The translations under genes were made by a program, and so were the position numbers. Positions 27,169 through 35,653 of a stretch of 38,210 nt of DNA are shown piece by piece. Position 1 is the first letter of the stretch, and the number at the start of each line of letters is the position of its first letter. The DNA comes from Streptomyces albicerus. GTDB taxonomy: Bacteria; Actinomycetota; Actinomycetes; Streptomycetales; Streptomycetaceae. The notes under the pieces were generated by a model. The model was not told the origin of the DNA. It ran no database searches and saw only the letters and a list, made by a program, of their open reading frames with translations. The stretch is taken from the NCBI RefSeq assembly GCF_008905045.1, contig NZ_VWMY01000086.1, positions 1-38,210 of the forward strand. Direction: 5' to 3'.

Positions 27169-27372
27169 GTGCGAAAGGTTTCTTCCTGCGCGTACCAGAA
27201 GCGGATCTGTTCCCAGGCCCTGTTCAAGCCCGAGAGCCGAGCGCCACCCGGCACGACTAGCCATGCCCCGCGAACCGGAAGACGGAAAGAAGGGATACCC
27301 GGTACCGCACCCGCGGTCCGGCGACTTCGTCCGCCTCTGGAAGGAGAGGAAAGCGGAATATCAATATCGTGA
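27169..27372 (+). CDS. Small ORF with an ideal ribosome site, unknown
   Basis: GTG 27169 follows AAGGAGGGGAGA, almost the full anti-Shine-Dalgarno complement, and opens a 67-residue frame rich in Arg, Pro and Ser. No family is recognised. A second frame starting at ATG 27263 overlaps it (reading RSGDFVRLWKERKAEYQYRD), so the original gene may have been frameshifted. It diverges from dxs. Confidence 0.3.
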   Translation: MRKVSSCAYQKRICSQALFKPESRAPPGTTSHAPRTGRRKEGIPGTAPAVRRLRPPLEGEESGISIS

Positions 27373-27897
27373 CCGGAATCTGCCCCTACAACCCTCCCGA
27401 CAGGGGCTTACAGCTGCACGATCAGCGGACAAAACGTCAATGGTGCACCCGTCGTGCACCCGCGTACCGGAAAGCTCCGGCTCACCGTGTGAGAGGGTGC
27501 ACGGCGGCCAGTGGCCGACCGGGTCGAGCTTGGCGTCCACCTCGCCGAGCAGGTCCCGCACCCGTTCGCCGCGCCAGGCCGGCGCGCTTTCCTGCCCAAG
27601 TCGCCCGGGAGTTGAGCGTGCCCTCCCTCCGCTGGGTCGCCCCGATCGCGGAGCGGCAGGTGTCACAGCACGTACGGGTTCGCTGCTCGGCGCGGCCTCC
27701 GGCGAACAGCTCGGATTCGCATGTGAACCGGTCGGAGCGGAACTCGCCACGTCAGCGTCCCAAAGAGGCGTGGCCCTCGTCCAACGCCCTTGCTCCACAG
27801 CTCAGTTGAAGGCAAGCGGCGTCCGCCCGCCAGACGGGGCTCAGCCCAGCAGGCGTCACCGCAGTGACGCCAGCGCCTCCGATCGTCGCCCAGGGTG
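27373..27897. other. Gene-poor stretch with decayed coding traces
   Basis: There is no complete gene. The minus strand around 27480-27600 reads WRGERVRDLLGEVDAKLDPV then GHWPPC, which looks like a gene fragment without start or stop context. The motif GTGCACCC occurs twice at 27434-27454 and again inverted near 27495. No terminator or RNA gene was recognised. Confidence 0.35.
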
Positions 27898-28167
27898 TCA
27901 GCGGAAGTAGGCGGCGGTGAAGCAGGACAGGGACCGGGGATCGGACTGTTCGTCGTGGGCCCTGCTGGTAACGAGAAAGTCGCCCTCGACTGCTGCTTCG
28001 GCACCGGTGGGCGTGCCGGCGTACGCGAGCGCGTTGCGCACGCGCCGGGCCTCCAGCCGACATTCGTCCGTGGTGTGTCCCTCGGCGCAAACGAAGGTGG
28101 CTGCCGGGCCGTCCACGCGCAGTGACCCGCCCATACAACTAGCGCATGTGTCGCACTTGATCGTCAT
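27898..28167 (-). CDS. Small cysteine-rich (zinc-ribbon-like) protein
   Basis: An 89-residue protein starting MTIKCDTCASCMGGSLRV, with CxxCxxC near the N-terminus, then FVCAEGHTTDECRLEARRVR, giving further Cys and His spaced as in a zinc ribbon. The frame is open upstream to 28401, but that part overlaps the PIN remnant on the other strand, so ATG 28165-28167 is preferred although its ribosome site is weak. The function is unknown; such proteins often bind DNA or serve as scaffold partners. Confidence 0.5.
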   Translation of the reverse strand: MTIKCDTCASCMGGSLRVDGPAATFVCAEGHTTDECRLEARRVRNALAYAGTPTGAEAAVEGDFLVTSRAHDEQSDPRSLSCFTAAYFR

Positions 28168-28221
28168 GATGGCGTTGGTGGAGACAACCTGGACGCAGCG
28201 GCCGACCGGGATGGTCAGCAC

Positions 28222-28675
28222 GTGTGCCCCCGTTCCGGTTGGCACATGCACTACCAGCCCCCGGACATGATCAGCTGGACCGCGCTGGTCAAGACGGACG
28301 CCGTGCGGCTTGTCGTACCGCTGTTGGTGATTGACGAGCTGGACCGCAAGCAGCATGAAGGCTCGAAGGACATGTCGCGGCGCGCCAGGCGGGCCCTGCA
28401 CATGCTGGACCAGGCGCTCGACGGCGCGGACCCGGCGCGGCGGTGCCCCTGCCCAACCGCCCGGCGGTCAGCATTGAGTGCTGATGGACGAAGCCGGGCA
28501 CAGCCGCAGGGCCAACGCCGATGACGAGATCATCGAACGAGGGGTGCTGCTGGCACAGATCACCGGCACCCCGGTCGCGGTAGTCACCGCGGACACCGGA
28601 ATGCGGCTGCGCGCAGAGACGGCAGGGCTCAATGCGCTGCGACTGCCCAAGAGCTACGGCAAGGACCAGCAGTAA
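28222..28675 (+). pseudogene. PIN-domain protein, truncated and frameshifted
   Basis: Fragments of a PIN-type ribonuclease: HYQPPDMISWTALVKTDAVR, VVPLLVIDELDRKQHEGSKD and SRRARRALHMLDQALDGADP in one frame, then a short middle frame ending PNRPAVSIE, then LMDEAGHSRRANADDEIIER and VAVVTADTGMRLRAETAGLN in a third frame (28478-28675). Two frameshifts fall near 28435 and 28476; the second fits loss of one G. The N-terminal DTN motif is missing, although the later acids (IDEL, DDEI, TADTGM) remain. Active relatives cleave RNA. Confidence 0.75.
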
Positions 28676-28793
28676 CGGACCAACCGCATCCCGCCTATTG
28701 CCTGATTCCGGCGTTTTCTGGCTGGTCTCCCACTACGCTCGAGCACCGCCTGACCGCTTTCGTAGTCAGTCCCTGCCGGGGGGACCGCATCAC

Positions 28794-29336
28794 CTACTCA
28801 CGTGCCTCGAAGCTGTCCTGGTCCTTGAGGCCCTGCCATGTGCGCACGTTCCAGCTCTGGGGGTAGACGAGGATGATGGGCCTGATACTGCTGGTTGTGG
28901 TGATCTGGATGCGGTTGTCGGGCAGGCTGCGGTCGATCTTGACGATCTCGGACGGCGGGTACTGGCGGGCTTCGCCGCGGTCCGAGAAGAGGAAGATCCC
29001 ACCGGTGACGAGAGGCACTGCCATTCCGGGGACGTTCGTTTCGTCGTTTTCGACTCTCATGCTGTACGCCGGCGCGGGCGCACCGTTCATCCCGGGGGCG
29101 TCATCAGCGGAGACCCGCAGGTTCCACGCTGCTGCCACGCGATTCCGAATCACAGCCTCATGTAGCCATGAAGCTGTGAGGAGCCCTGCCAGTGCCATCC
29201 ACGAGAATCCGTGGGTCAAGTTGTCCAGCCCCCAGGCGATGAGGCTGAGTACAACACCGGTGCCGACGATCTGGCTGGTGGCTGCGAAGGCGACACGTTG
29301 GTTGTATGCGAGCCGGTCGCTGCGGCCTCTTGCCAC
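28794..29336 (-). CDS. Two-helix membrane protein of unknown function
   Basis: A 180-residue protein. GTG 29336 follows GAGGAGCAAGA. After about 12 basic residues come two hydrophobic helices (IVGTGVVLSLIAWGL and FSWMALAGLLTASWL), then a 110-residue soluble domain with PGMAVPLVTGGIFLFSDRG and IVKIDRSLPDNRIQITTTSS. The topology suggests a membrane anchor with a cytosolic beta-rich domain. No family recognised. No co-directional neighbour. Confidence 0.6.
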   Translation of the reverse strand: MARGRSDRLAYNQRVAFAATSQIVGTGVVLSLIAWGLDNLTHGFSWMALAGLLTASWLHEAVIRNRVAAAWNLRVSADDAPGMNGAPAPAYSMRVENDETNVPGMAVPLVTGGIFLFSDRGEARQYPPSEIVKIDRSLPDNRIQITTTSSIRPIILVYPQSWNVRTWQGLKDQDSFEARE

Positions 29337-29505
29337 TCTTGCTCCTCGGGGTGCCCGCTCGGTGCGCTGAGAGCGGCATTGTCGCCCCTGAGGATTGCGG
29401 GGAGACACCTCGGGGGATCCTTCGTAGGCGCGCGACGGCCGGGACAGCGCGCAAGTTCCCGCAAGTCCATGGACTGGGCACTGCGCTGTACGCGAGGCTC
29501 GGCGC

Positions 29506-29778
29506 ATGACAGGCGCCACCACCAACGCCACCGACGACTTCGTCCTCACCGGTGTACTCTCCCCGGGCACGCCCGACCTCCTCAACGCCTGGACCCTGCT
29601 GAAAGCCTTGCGCGATGCGTTGGAGGACGAGGCAGGACCGAGGGTGTGGGACACCCTGGAACGGCTGGTGACCGTCGCGGCCTGCGCGAAGGCACACGCC
29701 CGCCCGAAGACCGAGTTCAGCCGGGCCTGCCGGGACGCGGACCGGCACGTATTCGACCAGGCAGGAATCCCGATCTGA
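29506..29778 (+). CDS. Hypothetical 90-residue helical protein
   Basis: ATG 29506 after GAGGCTCGGCGC. The protein is mostly helical, with LLNAWTLLKALRDALEDEAG and CRDADRHVFDQAGIPI, acidic and soluble, with no signal peptide. Codon use fits Streptomyces. The family is not recognised; the following frames are decayed. Confidence 0.5.
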   Translation: MTGATTNATDDFVLTGVLSPGTPDLLNAWTLLKALRDALEDEAGPRVWDTLERLVTVAACAKAHARPKTEFSRACRDADRHVFDQAGIPI

Positions 29779-29859
29779 CGGGGTTCCCCGCGCCGTACCG
29801 CGCGTGTGGAGGCGTCGCCGCCGTGGGTGAGGACATCGACTACGACACCGCGTGCACCC

Positions 29860-30411
29860 CGCGCGCGACATGCTGGCCGCGCTGAAGCTGATGGGGCTGC
29901 TGGAGCGGCTGCCGACCGACCAGGAGTGGAAGGACGAGGAGGAACAAACGGCGGGCCGGAGGTGATTTGGCTGCGGTGCGCGCACATGCTCGCCGGATTC
30001 GCCGAGGCGCAGGTCTTCCTCGCCCGGAACAAGGCCGCCGACATCGGCGTGCCCGCCGAGCGGCGGGTAACGGCGATCGAGCTGACGTTCACCGGCTCCC
30101 CGTTCCCGCGAGGAGGCGGGCGGCGAGGTGGCGATGCTGTGCGCGATGGCCGGCCGCCTGGAGGACACGCTCACGGTGCTGTCCCGCGGACGCGCTGCGG
30201 GATGACCCGCCGCGCAGTGTGCCCCCGCCTGACACTTCCGGCGGTGCAGGCCGCAGGGCTCGTCGCGGAGCTGCTGTCGGCGGCCTGCGAGGTCAAGCTC
30301 GGCACGAAAGAGGTGGAGCGGCTGCGCGAGGTGCAGGAGGGGCTGCGCAAGACCGCGAGCCTGCTCGGCGGTTTCATCCGCGGATACAAGAAGGCCGTGA
30401 CCTCGCAGTGA
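29860..30411 (+). pseudogene. Decayed gene of unknown function
   Basis: Coding patches in shifting frames: MLAALKLMGLLERLPTDQEW, then CAHMLAGFAEAQVFLARNKA with IELTFTGSPFP, then EVAMLCAMAGRLEDTLTVLS, then LVAELLSAACEVKLGTKEVE ending FIRGYKKAVTSQ at TGA 30409-30411. At least three shifts separate them. Presumably one or two former helical proteins; the family is not recognised. Confidence 0.5.
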
Positions 30412-30544
30412 AGGGAGCGTTCGCACCCGTATGCTGAGCGTTAATGCGCCCTGGTGACAAGGCTGTTGGGGATGTGTCGGCCTGTCGCCGACCGCAGTTG
30501 ATCCGAAGGGCACCCCGCACGCCCCGGATCGGCACATCCCCCGG

Positions 30545-30574
30545 CGCCCCGTCCTGCCTCGGCAGGACGGGGCG
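30545..30574 (+). terminator. Terminator hairpin
   Basis: A perfect 14-bp stem with arm CGCCCCGTCCTGCC and a tight loop ends about 160 bases after the preceding decayed gene. It insulates the next methyltransferase gene from upstream transcription. Confidence 0.75.
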
Positions 30575-30657
30575 TTCGTGCGGAAGAAGTCGCAGTCGTC
30601 AACGCCTGCCACTAGGTTGCTCCTTGACCGTTGTGGTCCTGATCTGGAGGACATCCC

Positions 30658-31476
30658 GTGACCGAGACCCCTGCCGCGTCGAGCGAGGTGCGCAGCAGAA
30701 TCAAGACCGACCAGCCGCACACGGCCCGGATCTGGAACTACTGGCTGGGCGGCAAGGACAACTACGAGGTCGACCAGGCGGCCGGGGACCAGATCCGCAA
30801 GCTGCACCCCGGCATCGGCGACTACGCCCGCGCCGACCGGCTGTTCCTCGGGCGCGCCGTGCGGCACCTCGCGGGCGAGTGCGGGATACGGCAGTTCCTC
30901 GACATCGGCACCGGCCTGCCCACCGCGGAGAACACACACGAGGTCGCCCAGCGGATCGCGCCGGAGTCCCGCATCGTCTACGTCGACAACGACCCGCTGG
31001 TGCTCGCCCACGCCCGCGCGCTGCTGACCAGCACGCCGGAAGGGCGCACCGACTACCTCGACGACGACCTGCGCAACGTCGACGCCATCCTGGAACAGGC
31101 AGCGCAAACCCTGGACCTCAGCCGACCCGTGGCACTGATGCTGCTCGGCGTCGTCATCTTCATCGAGGACGACGCCGAGGCGTACGGCATCGTGCGGCGC
31201 CTGATGGACGCGCTGCCCTCGGGCAGCCACCTCGTCCTCTCGCACACCATCACCCGGCCGGACATGCCCGACGTCGACGCCGCGGTGGCCTTCTGGAACG
31301 AGCACGGCACGCCCAAGCTGACCCAGCGCGCCCCCGCCGCCGTCACCCGGTTCTTCGACGGGCTGGAACTCCTCGAGCCGGGCGTGGTCTCCTGCAACCT
31401 GTGGCGCCCGGACGACGGTGAGGCCGAACTGCGCGCCGAGGTGGCCATGTTCGGCGGCGCGGGACGCAAGGACTGA
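30658..31476 (+). CDS. SAM-dependent methyltransferase, PF04672 (Methyltransf_19) type
   Basis: A 272-residue protein. It starts with the actinobacterial signature ARIWNYWLGGKDNYEVDQAA, followed by the SAM-binding motif FLDIGTGLPTAENTHEVAQ, the acidic end of strand two in VYVDNDPLVLAHARALL, and the post-IV segment VALMLLGVVIFIED. The substrate of this large Streptomyces family is unknown. GTG 30658 follows CTGGAGGACATCC. It stands alone between two hairpins. Intact and typical in length. Confidence 0.92.
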   Translation: MTETPAASSEVRSRIKTDQPHTARIWNYWLGGKDNYEVDQAAGDQIRKLHPGIGDYARADRLFLGRAVRHLAGECGIRQFLDIGTGLPTAENTHEVAQRIAPESRIVYVDNDPLVLAHARALLTSTPEGRTDYLDDDLRNVDAILEQAAQTLDLSRPVALMLLGVVIFIEDDAEAYGIVRRLMDALPSGSHLVLSHTITRPDMPDVDAAVAFWNEHGTPKLTQRAPAAVTRFFDGLELLEPGVVSCNLWRPDDGEAELRAEVAMFGGAGRKD

Positions 31477-31636
31477 CCACCGTCGGCCGCGAAGGGGCGG
31501 AAGGCGTCGTAGAGCCGTCGTTCGAGGGGCGGCCGTTGCAGCCGGAGGACGAGAAGCGGCTGCGCGGGTTCGCCGGCGCGGCGATGCCGTGGACGCCTGC
31601 CTGCTGGCCGTCAACGATCTCTGGACGCCGGACACG

Positions 31637-31670
31637 AGCCGCCCGCCACGGGGGAGTCAGGCGGGCGGCT
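31637..31670 (+). terminator. Hairpin downstream of the methyltransferase
   Basis: A perfect 11-bp stem (AGCCGCCCGCC) has a 12-base loop, 160 bases after the methyltransferase stop. No T-run. Confidence 0.5.
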
Positions 31671-32570
31671 TCGTCATACGGCCCTATCTGGCGGTGCATC
31701 AGCGGTGAGACTGGGTAATCCAGCCGCTGCAACGTCGGCTTGGCCGAGAGACCCCGCTGTCCGGTGGAGGGCGGCCGTCGCCTGGGCTGGGGCCGGCGAC
31801 GACCGCCGCACGGAGACGCGCGACGGTCCCCGCACATCGTCCTCCCGGCGACCGGGACGGCGGGAGGCGTCCCGGGGGACACTGGCCAGGAGGACACGGA
31901 CCGCAGCCGCGGAGCCGCCTGTGGATGCGGCTGCGGTCGCCTGGCGTGGTTCGTGGGTGCCTCATCGCGGGATCTGGTCGTCAGGGCCTGGCCGAACGCG
32001 GCCCGTAGCGTCTTCAGTGTCGGAGGGTGTGCAGAGACAGAGCCGTGGCCTCTGGGCTCTCCATGAACGGCGCCGAATGTCTCCGGCGGCCGAGGACGCG
32101 GACTCTGGGTATCCCGCTCCCCTGCAAGCCTCCGCATGAGGCTGGGCCTGCGCCTGAGGCGGGTCTCGGACCCGCATCTGAACCGTGCACGAGTCCTACG
32201 GTCGGCGCGGCCGTCGCCGGGCTGGAGCCGCCCAAGCCGACGACGGCCGCGGGCGCGAGGCTCTGCGGGCTCCCCGCACGCAGCAGCCTCGCGCGGGGAC
32301 GCCCCCGCCGAGAACCGGGACGGTTGCGGGAAGACCGTTCCGGAGGGACATGCGCGGCGAGGACGGGGCCTGGATCCGTTTGTGCGGTTAGCGTAGAACA
32401 GCCCAGGCATTCGAGATACCGACCGGTCGGCCACTCCTGGCGGCGGCTTGAACCGGCTGACGCAATACGCCCGTTCTGGACAGGCTCGGACGGTTGCGCG
32501 GGACCGCGCTGTCAGCGGCTGCGCGAAGGTCGGCCGCCCCACTCACCGTGGGCCGCCGGTAGTGCCGCCG
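31671..32570. other. 900 bp without a recognisable gene
   Basis: Many long frames exist on both strands because of the high GC content, but none has a ribosome site, a balanced composition or a known motif. I see no RNA gene or repeat array. Probably decayed DNA. Confidence 0.4.
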
Positions 32571-32726
32571 CAGCGCAGCCTGGCCGAGCGACTCGGCGTC
32601 GCACCGTGCAACGTCACCGACCTGCCCACCCAGCAGGCCGATGCCTTCCGCACCGGCCTGGAGACGGCGATCGGACGACTCCGTGCCATCGACGCGGTCA
32701 ACACCGGCTCGCCGCCGCCCTGCTGA
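32571..32726 (+). pseudogene. Short gene remnant
   Basis: The plus-strand frame ending at TGA 32724-32726 reads SLAERLGVAPCNVTDLPTQQ and ADAFRTGLETAIGRLRAIDA, a plausible soluble helical protein end without start. Not recognised. It points at the hairpin near 32740. Confidence 0.3.
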
Positions 32727-32731
32727 ACGTC

Positions 32732-32751
32732 GCAAAAAGGGGCGCAGCCCC
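32732..32751 (-). terminator. Intrinsic terminator with T-run, minus strand
   Basis: On the minus strand GGGGC-TGC-GCCCC is followed directly by TTTTT, a classical Rho-independent form rare in this GC-rich DNA. It lies about 100 bases beyond the stop of the minus-strand fragment at 32849. Confidence 0.6.
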
Positions 32752-32848
32752 TCGTCGGCGGCCGTTGAAGCTGTTCGTCGCCGTGTGCTGTCCCGGGCCC
32801 ATGGGGGAGACCGTCTCGTCGCCTGCTCGCCAGTCTCGGTCATGGTGC

Positions 32849-33010
32849 TCAGACATCGGTCGTCTCCGTTTCGGCGGGTTCCGCCCGGAAGACGTGGCTC
32901 GCGTGTTTGTACGGGAGGTCGCCGATCCGCTCCGCGAGATCGGCCTGCCACTGGGGCAGTGCCCAGCGGGTGTTGCCTTGGCCGTGCTCGCTGGGCCGGC
33001 TTGACCCAGT
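32849..33010 (-). pseudogene. C-terminal fragment of an unrecognised protein
   Basis: The minus strand reads SEHGQGNTRWALPQWQADLA, ERIGDLPYKHASHVFRAEPA and ETETTDV before TGA (32849-32851), with good Streptomyces codon use. No start is found; the 5' side abuts the divergent NTF2-like remnant. A short frame (ATG within the stop region) continues to 32700 but looks non-coding. Confidence 0.4.
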
Positions 33011-33022
33011 TACGGTCTGGAT

Positions 33023-33330
33023 GTGAGTGAAAGACCGAATTCGAGCCCTCAGACACCACGCAAAGATGCAGCAGACGGTCGACTCAGCGGCCTCGTGAAG
33101 AACTGGTCTGATTCAATCGTCGCCAATGATCCTGTGCGTATCGTCGGCTTCATGGCCGACGAGTAGGTGATCGTCTCCCAGTCGGGGATCGCCTCGAAGG
33201 AGCAGTTCCATTCCCTCGTCGAGTCCTGGGAACCCACTCGGCAATGGACCTCATGACTCAACTCAGGGTTCGCGTCTACGGCGATACGGCCGTTCTCACC
33301 GGGCGGGTGACGAACACAACTCACCGCACG
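33023..33330 (+). pseudogene. NTF2/SnoaL-like protein with internal stop and frameshift
   Basis: From GTG 33023 the frame reads VKNWSDSIVANDPVRIVGFM then ADE-stop-VIVSQSGIASKEQFHSLVE, with TAG where Trp (TGG) is likely in relatives. After a shift near 33240 it goes on as MDLMTQLRVRVYGDTAVLTG RVTN. The order matches DUF4440/NTF2-like proteins (helix WSDA.., later GDTAVLTGR). Function lost by two lesions and a missing C-terminus. Confidence 0.65.
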
Positions 33331-33389
33331 CCAAGGACGAAAGCACTAAAGACGTGCCCACGTTCGCCGCCACATCCAGCTTCCACGAA

Positions 33390-33510
33390 CCGCAAGAAGG
33401 ACGCGGTCCTGCGCGACCCCGTCGCCGAGGAGCTCGTCGCGGCGATCGCCTACGACTTCGCCCGCTTCGACGGCCTGCCGAGTCTGCTCGGCACGGTCCA
33501 CACGACGGCG
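33390..33510 (+). pseudogene. Fragment of a leucine-carboxyl-methyltransferase-like enzyme
   Basis: One frame reads KKDAVLRDPVAEELVAAIAY and DFARFDGLPSLLGTVHTTA, typical of the N-terminal region of class I SAM methyltransferases of the LCM/O-methyltransferase group (LxDPxAxELVxxIDYDF). The SAM-binding motif that should follow is absent; the sequence ends at an inverted repeat at 33513. Confidence 0.6.
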
Positions 33511-33512
33511 CG

Positions 33513-33545
33513 TTATCCACAGATGCGGCAAGGTCCTGTGGATAA
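33513..33545. repeat. Inverted pair of DnaA-box-like 10-mers
   Basis: TTATCCACAG (33513-33522) and CTGTGGATAA (33536-33545) are exact inverted copies with 13 bases between. Each contains TTATCCACA, the classical DnaA box. It is A/T-rich compared with its surroundings. It could be a DnaA or regulator site, or a chance palindrome. Confidence 0.4.
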
Positions 33546-33900
33546 CCTCCTCGCTGCAGCCGCCGTGCAACTTCCACCGCGTAACGATCAGGAAGGCCCG
33601 GTCGGGCAGGGGCTGACCCTCGTCGAGGAGACCTGGGAGGGGATCGCGAGCTGTCCGGCACGTCCAACATCCTCTTCCGCCGCCACTCGGTCACCGGCAC
33701 GGTCGAGGCCGCGCGAACAACGCGGTCTGGGGCGGACTGAACGAGATCCTGCACAGCCACAGCTGAGCCACGCCCGAGCACGTCGACCTTGGGCCCACGA
33801 AGGTCACGTATGGGTTGCTCGGCGTGACCTTCTCATGGTTTCGGCAGATGAACCGGTGGACGCAGAATCCGATCAGAAGCCGAACCGATGAATGAGGTGC
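33546..33900. other. Decayed stretch
   Basis: There is no complete gene. The plus strand carries short coding-like patches (SGTSNILFRRHSVTGTVEAA near 33650, WGGLNEILHSHS ending at TGA 33767) in different frames. The promoter of the following secreted-peptide gene should be near its end. Confidence 0.3.
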
Positions 33901-33906
33901 CGTGCG

Positions 33907-34128
33907 ATGACGAATGAGCGGGCGAGGGCTGTGGCGCGTGGGCTGCCCCGGGTGCTGGTCCTGGCGGCGGTGTGCTCGCTGCCGACGGGGGTCGCGTACG
34001 CCGACGAGACCAACACGGCCTCGCACAACGGCCCCCGGATCGGACTGGTCAACGTGGGCCAGGTGGACGATCCGATGGAGGACGTGCTGGAGCACGTGTT
34101 GCTGGTGGGCGAGCACTCCTGGAGCTGA
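33907..34128 (+). CDS. Small secreted peptide
   Basis: A 73-residue precursor. The N-terminus MTNERARAVARGLPR is basic, followed by the hydrophobic stretch VLVLAAVCSLPTGVAYA and an AYA-DE signal-peptidase site, leaving about 40 residues containing NGPRIGLVNVGQVDDPMEDV and LEHVLL. Short exported peptides with the DDPMEDVLEH pattern are common in Streptomyces; their role is unknown. ATG 33907 is preferred over ATG 33892 because GAGGTGCC sits at the right distance. A strong hairpin follows 20 bases after the stop. Confidence 0.75.
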   Translation: MTNERARAVARGLPRVLVLAAVCSLPTGVAYADETNTASHNGPRIGLVNVGQVDDPMEDVLEHVLLVGEHSWS

Positions 34129-34148
34129 TCGCCACCGCCGTGGGGCCG

Positions 34149-34180
34149 GGGCCTGTACCGCACGGATGCGGTACAGGCCC
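34149..34180 (+). terminator. Terminator hairpin of the secreted-peptide gene
   Basis: A perfect 14-bp stem (GGGCCTGTACCGCA) with loop CGGA, starting 20 bases after the stop codon. Confidence 0.8.
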
Positions 34181-34497
34181 TGTCCCTGTCCGGCGGCAAT
34201 CTCGCCGCGGTGACATAGCGGCCAAGACGGGGGATGCCGAGGCGCAGGACAGCTTCCGGGTGTTCGTGGAGAACCAGTCGTCGTCGCTGCTGAAGCCCGG
34301 CTGGCCTGGGGCCACTCACCGTTTCGCGCCGCCTGGCGCTTCTCAGGCGGCTCGGGCGGCTGTTCGTTGACTCGGATGAACCCGGCGACGCGCACCCGGT
34401 CTGCGGCGGTAGTCGAAGCTCGCGGGATGACACACCCCGTCCGGCCGCGGTTGGGTAACCCGCACAAGGCAGTCGGCGCGCATCACGGGAGGAGACC
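34181..34497. other. Gene-free stretch with one coding trace
   Basis: The plus strand reads DIAAKTGDAEAQDSFRVFVE then NQSSSLLKPGW near 34205-34300, without start or known family. Nothing else is recognised apart from the ribosome site GGGAGGAGACC just before 34498. Confidence 0.3.
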
Positions 34498-35062
34498 ATG
34501 TTTCTATGACGGCCCCCGGGATCTGCAGGTCCTGGTCTTCGACGTGAACGAGACGCTCAGCGATCTCACGCCCCTGCGGGCCCGCTTCGAGGACGTCGGC
34601 GCCCCGGCGGATCTGATGCCCACCTGGTTCGCCGGGGCCCTGCGGGACGGATTCGCACTGACCGCCGCGGGAGCGTACGCGGACTTCGCGTCCGTCGCCC
34701 TGGACGGACTGCGGGCCCTCCTGCCGGACGTGGACAACTGGGTCGGAGACGTCGAAGCCGCTGCCCGGCACATCCTGGACGGCTTCGCCCACTTGGAGGT
34801 GCATCCCGACGTCCCGGACGGCGTACGGAAGTTGAGCGATGCCGGGTTCCGGCTGGTGACGATAACCAACGGCAGTGCCGCACTGACCCAGCAGTTGCTC
34901 GGCAAGGCCGGGCTGGTGGACCGCTTCGAGGCGCTGCTGGACGTGCACGGGCCGCGGCGCTGGAAGCCCGCCCCGTTCGCGTATCAGTACGCCGCCGAAC
35001 AGGTCGGAGTGCGGCCGGAGCAGACCCTGCTGGTCGCGGTGCATCCCTGGGACGTCGACGGA
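34498..35062 (+). pseudogene. Haloacid dehalogenase type II, frameshifted start and lost C-terminus
   Basis: The HAD core is clear: VLVFDVNETLSDLTPLRARF (nucleophile Asp), VTITNGSAALTQQLLGKAGL, a Lys in RRWKPAPFAYQYAAEQ and VAVHPWDVDG. The ATG at 34498 has an excellent GGGAGGAG ribosome site but is out of frame with this core (it stops after three codons), implying a small indel near 34505. After WDVDG at about 35062 the sequence becomes the antisense of a site-2 protease gene, so the last 20-40 residues are gone. It would have hydrolysed small haloacids or phosphates. Confidence 0.75.
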
Positions 35063-35243
35063 GAAGCAGCAAGGCCCCGGCCAGGCCGGCGACCGTGTAG
35101 GTGGCGTTCGACTTGTCCGGGACCGCAGCGGGGAGCGTCTGGCTGCCCAGGCTGTACCCGAAGAGCAAAACGAGCAGGGGCACGGTCCAGTGGATGCGCA
35201 GCGGCACCCCGAGGAGTTGTCCCATCCGTACCGAGCCGTTCAT
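35063..35243 (-). pseudogene. Site-2 (M50) protease, N-terminal fragment
   Basis: ATG 35243 after GCAGGAGATCGTG. It reads MNGSVRMGQLLGVPLRIHWT then VPLLVLLFGYSLGSQTLP and AGLAGALLLL, the first two membrane segments of Streptomyces site-2 proteases. The zinc motif HExxH, which should come about ten residues later, is missing because the sequence joins the dehalogenase fragment. Not functional. Confidence 0.7.
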
Positions 35244-35461
35244 CACGATCTCCTGCGGACTGAAGCCGGCGGTCCTGTGCCTGAGCCGACAGGCCAGGGC
35301 GCCCACGGGACCGGACCAGCACGCTGTCCACCTACTGACAGTCTCACTCGCCGGGGGCGGGGCTGCGTGGATGACGGTGGGTGAGCGTTCGAGATACGCG
35401 GGTGCTTGGGTGCTGTTTCGCTGGTGTGGCCCGCTCTTCCCCCGTCACCCAAGGAGTGATC

Positions 35462-35653
35462 ATGAGTGTTGCAGGCGAGTCCGGCGGTCGTGCCCAGCAG
35501 ATGCGCCAGAAGGCGCAGGAGATGGAACAGGCCGCGGAGCGTGCCACTGACCCGGATGAGCGTCAGCGGCTCAAGGACAAGGCCCGCCGACTCAAGGAGC
35601 AGAGCGAGCGGCAAGGCGGCACAGGCAGCGGGGACACCGACCCCATGGTGTAA
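35462..35653 (+). CDS. DUF6381-like small charged protein
   Basis: A 63-residue protein: MSVAGESGGRAQQMRQKAQE, MEQAAERATDPDERQRLKDK, ARRLKEQSERQGG. One long charged helix, probably coiled coil, with a Gly/Ser tail ending DTDPMV. It resembles short Streptomyces proteins grouped as DUF6381 (from memory of the pattern). ATG 35462 follows CAAGGAGTGATC. Function unknown; possibly stress related. Confidence 0.8.
   Translation: MSVAGESGGRAQQMRQKAQEMEQAAERATDPDERQRLKDKARRLKEQSERQGGTGSGDTDPMV

Noticed and set aside
29158..31635. 825-codon minus-strand frame
   Set aside because: It lies opposite the PF04672-type methyltransferase and small plus-strand genes and has no domain signature.
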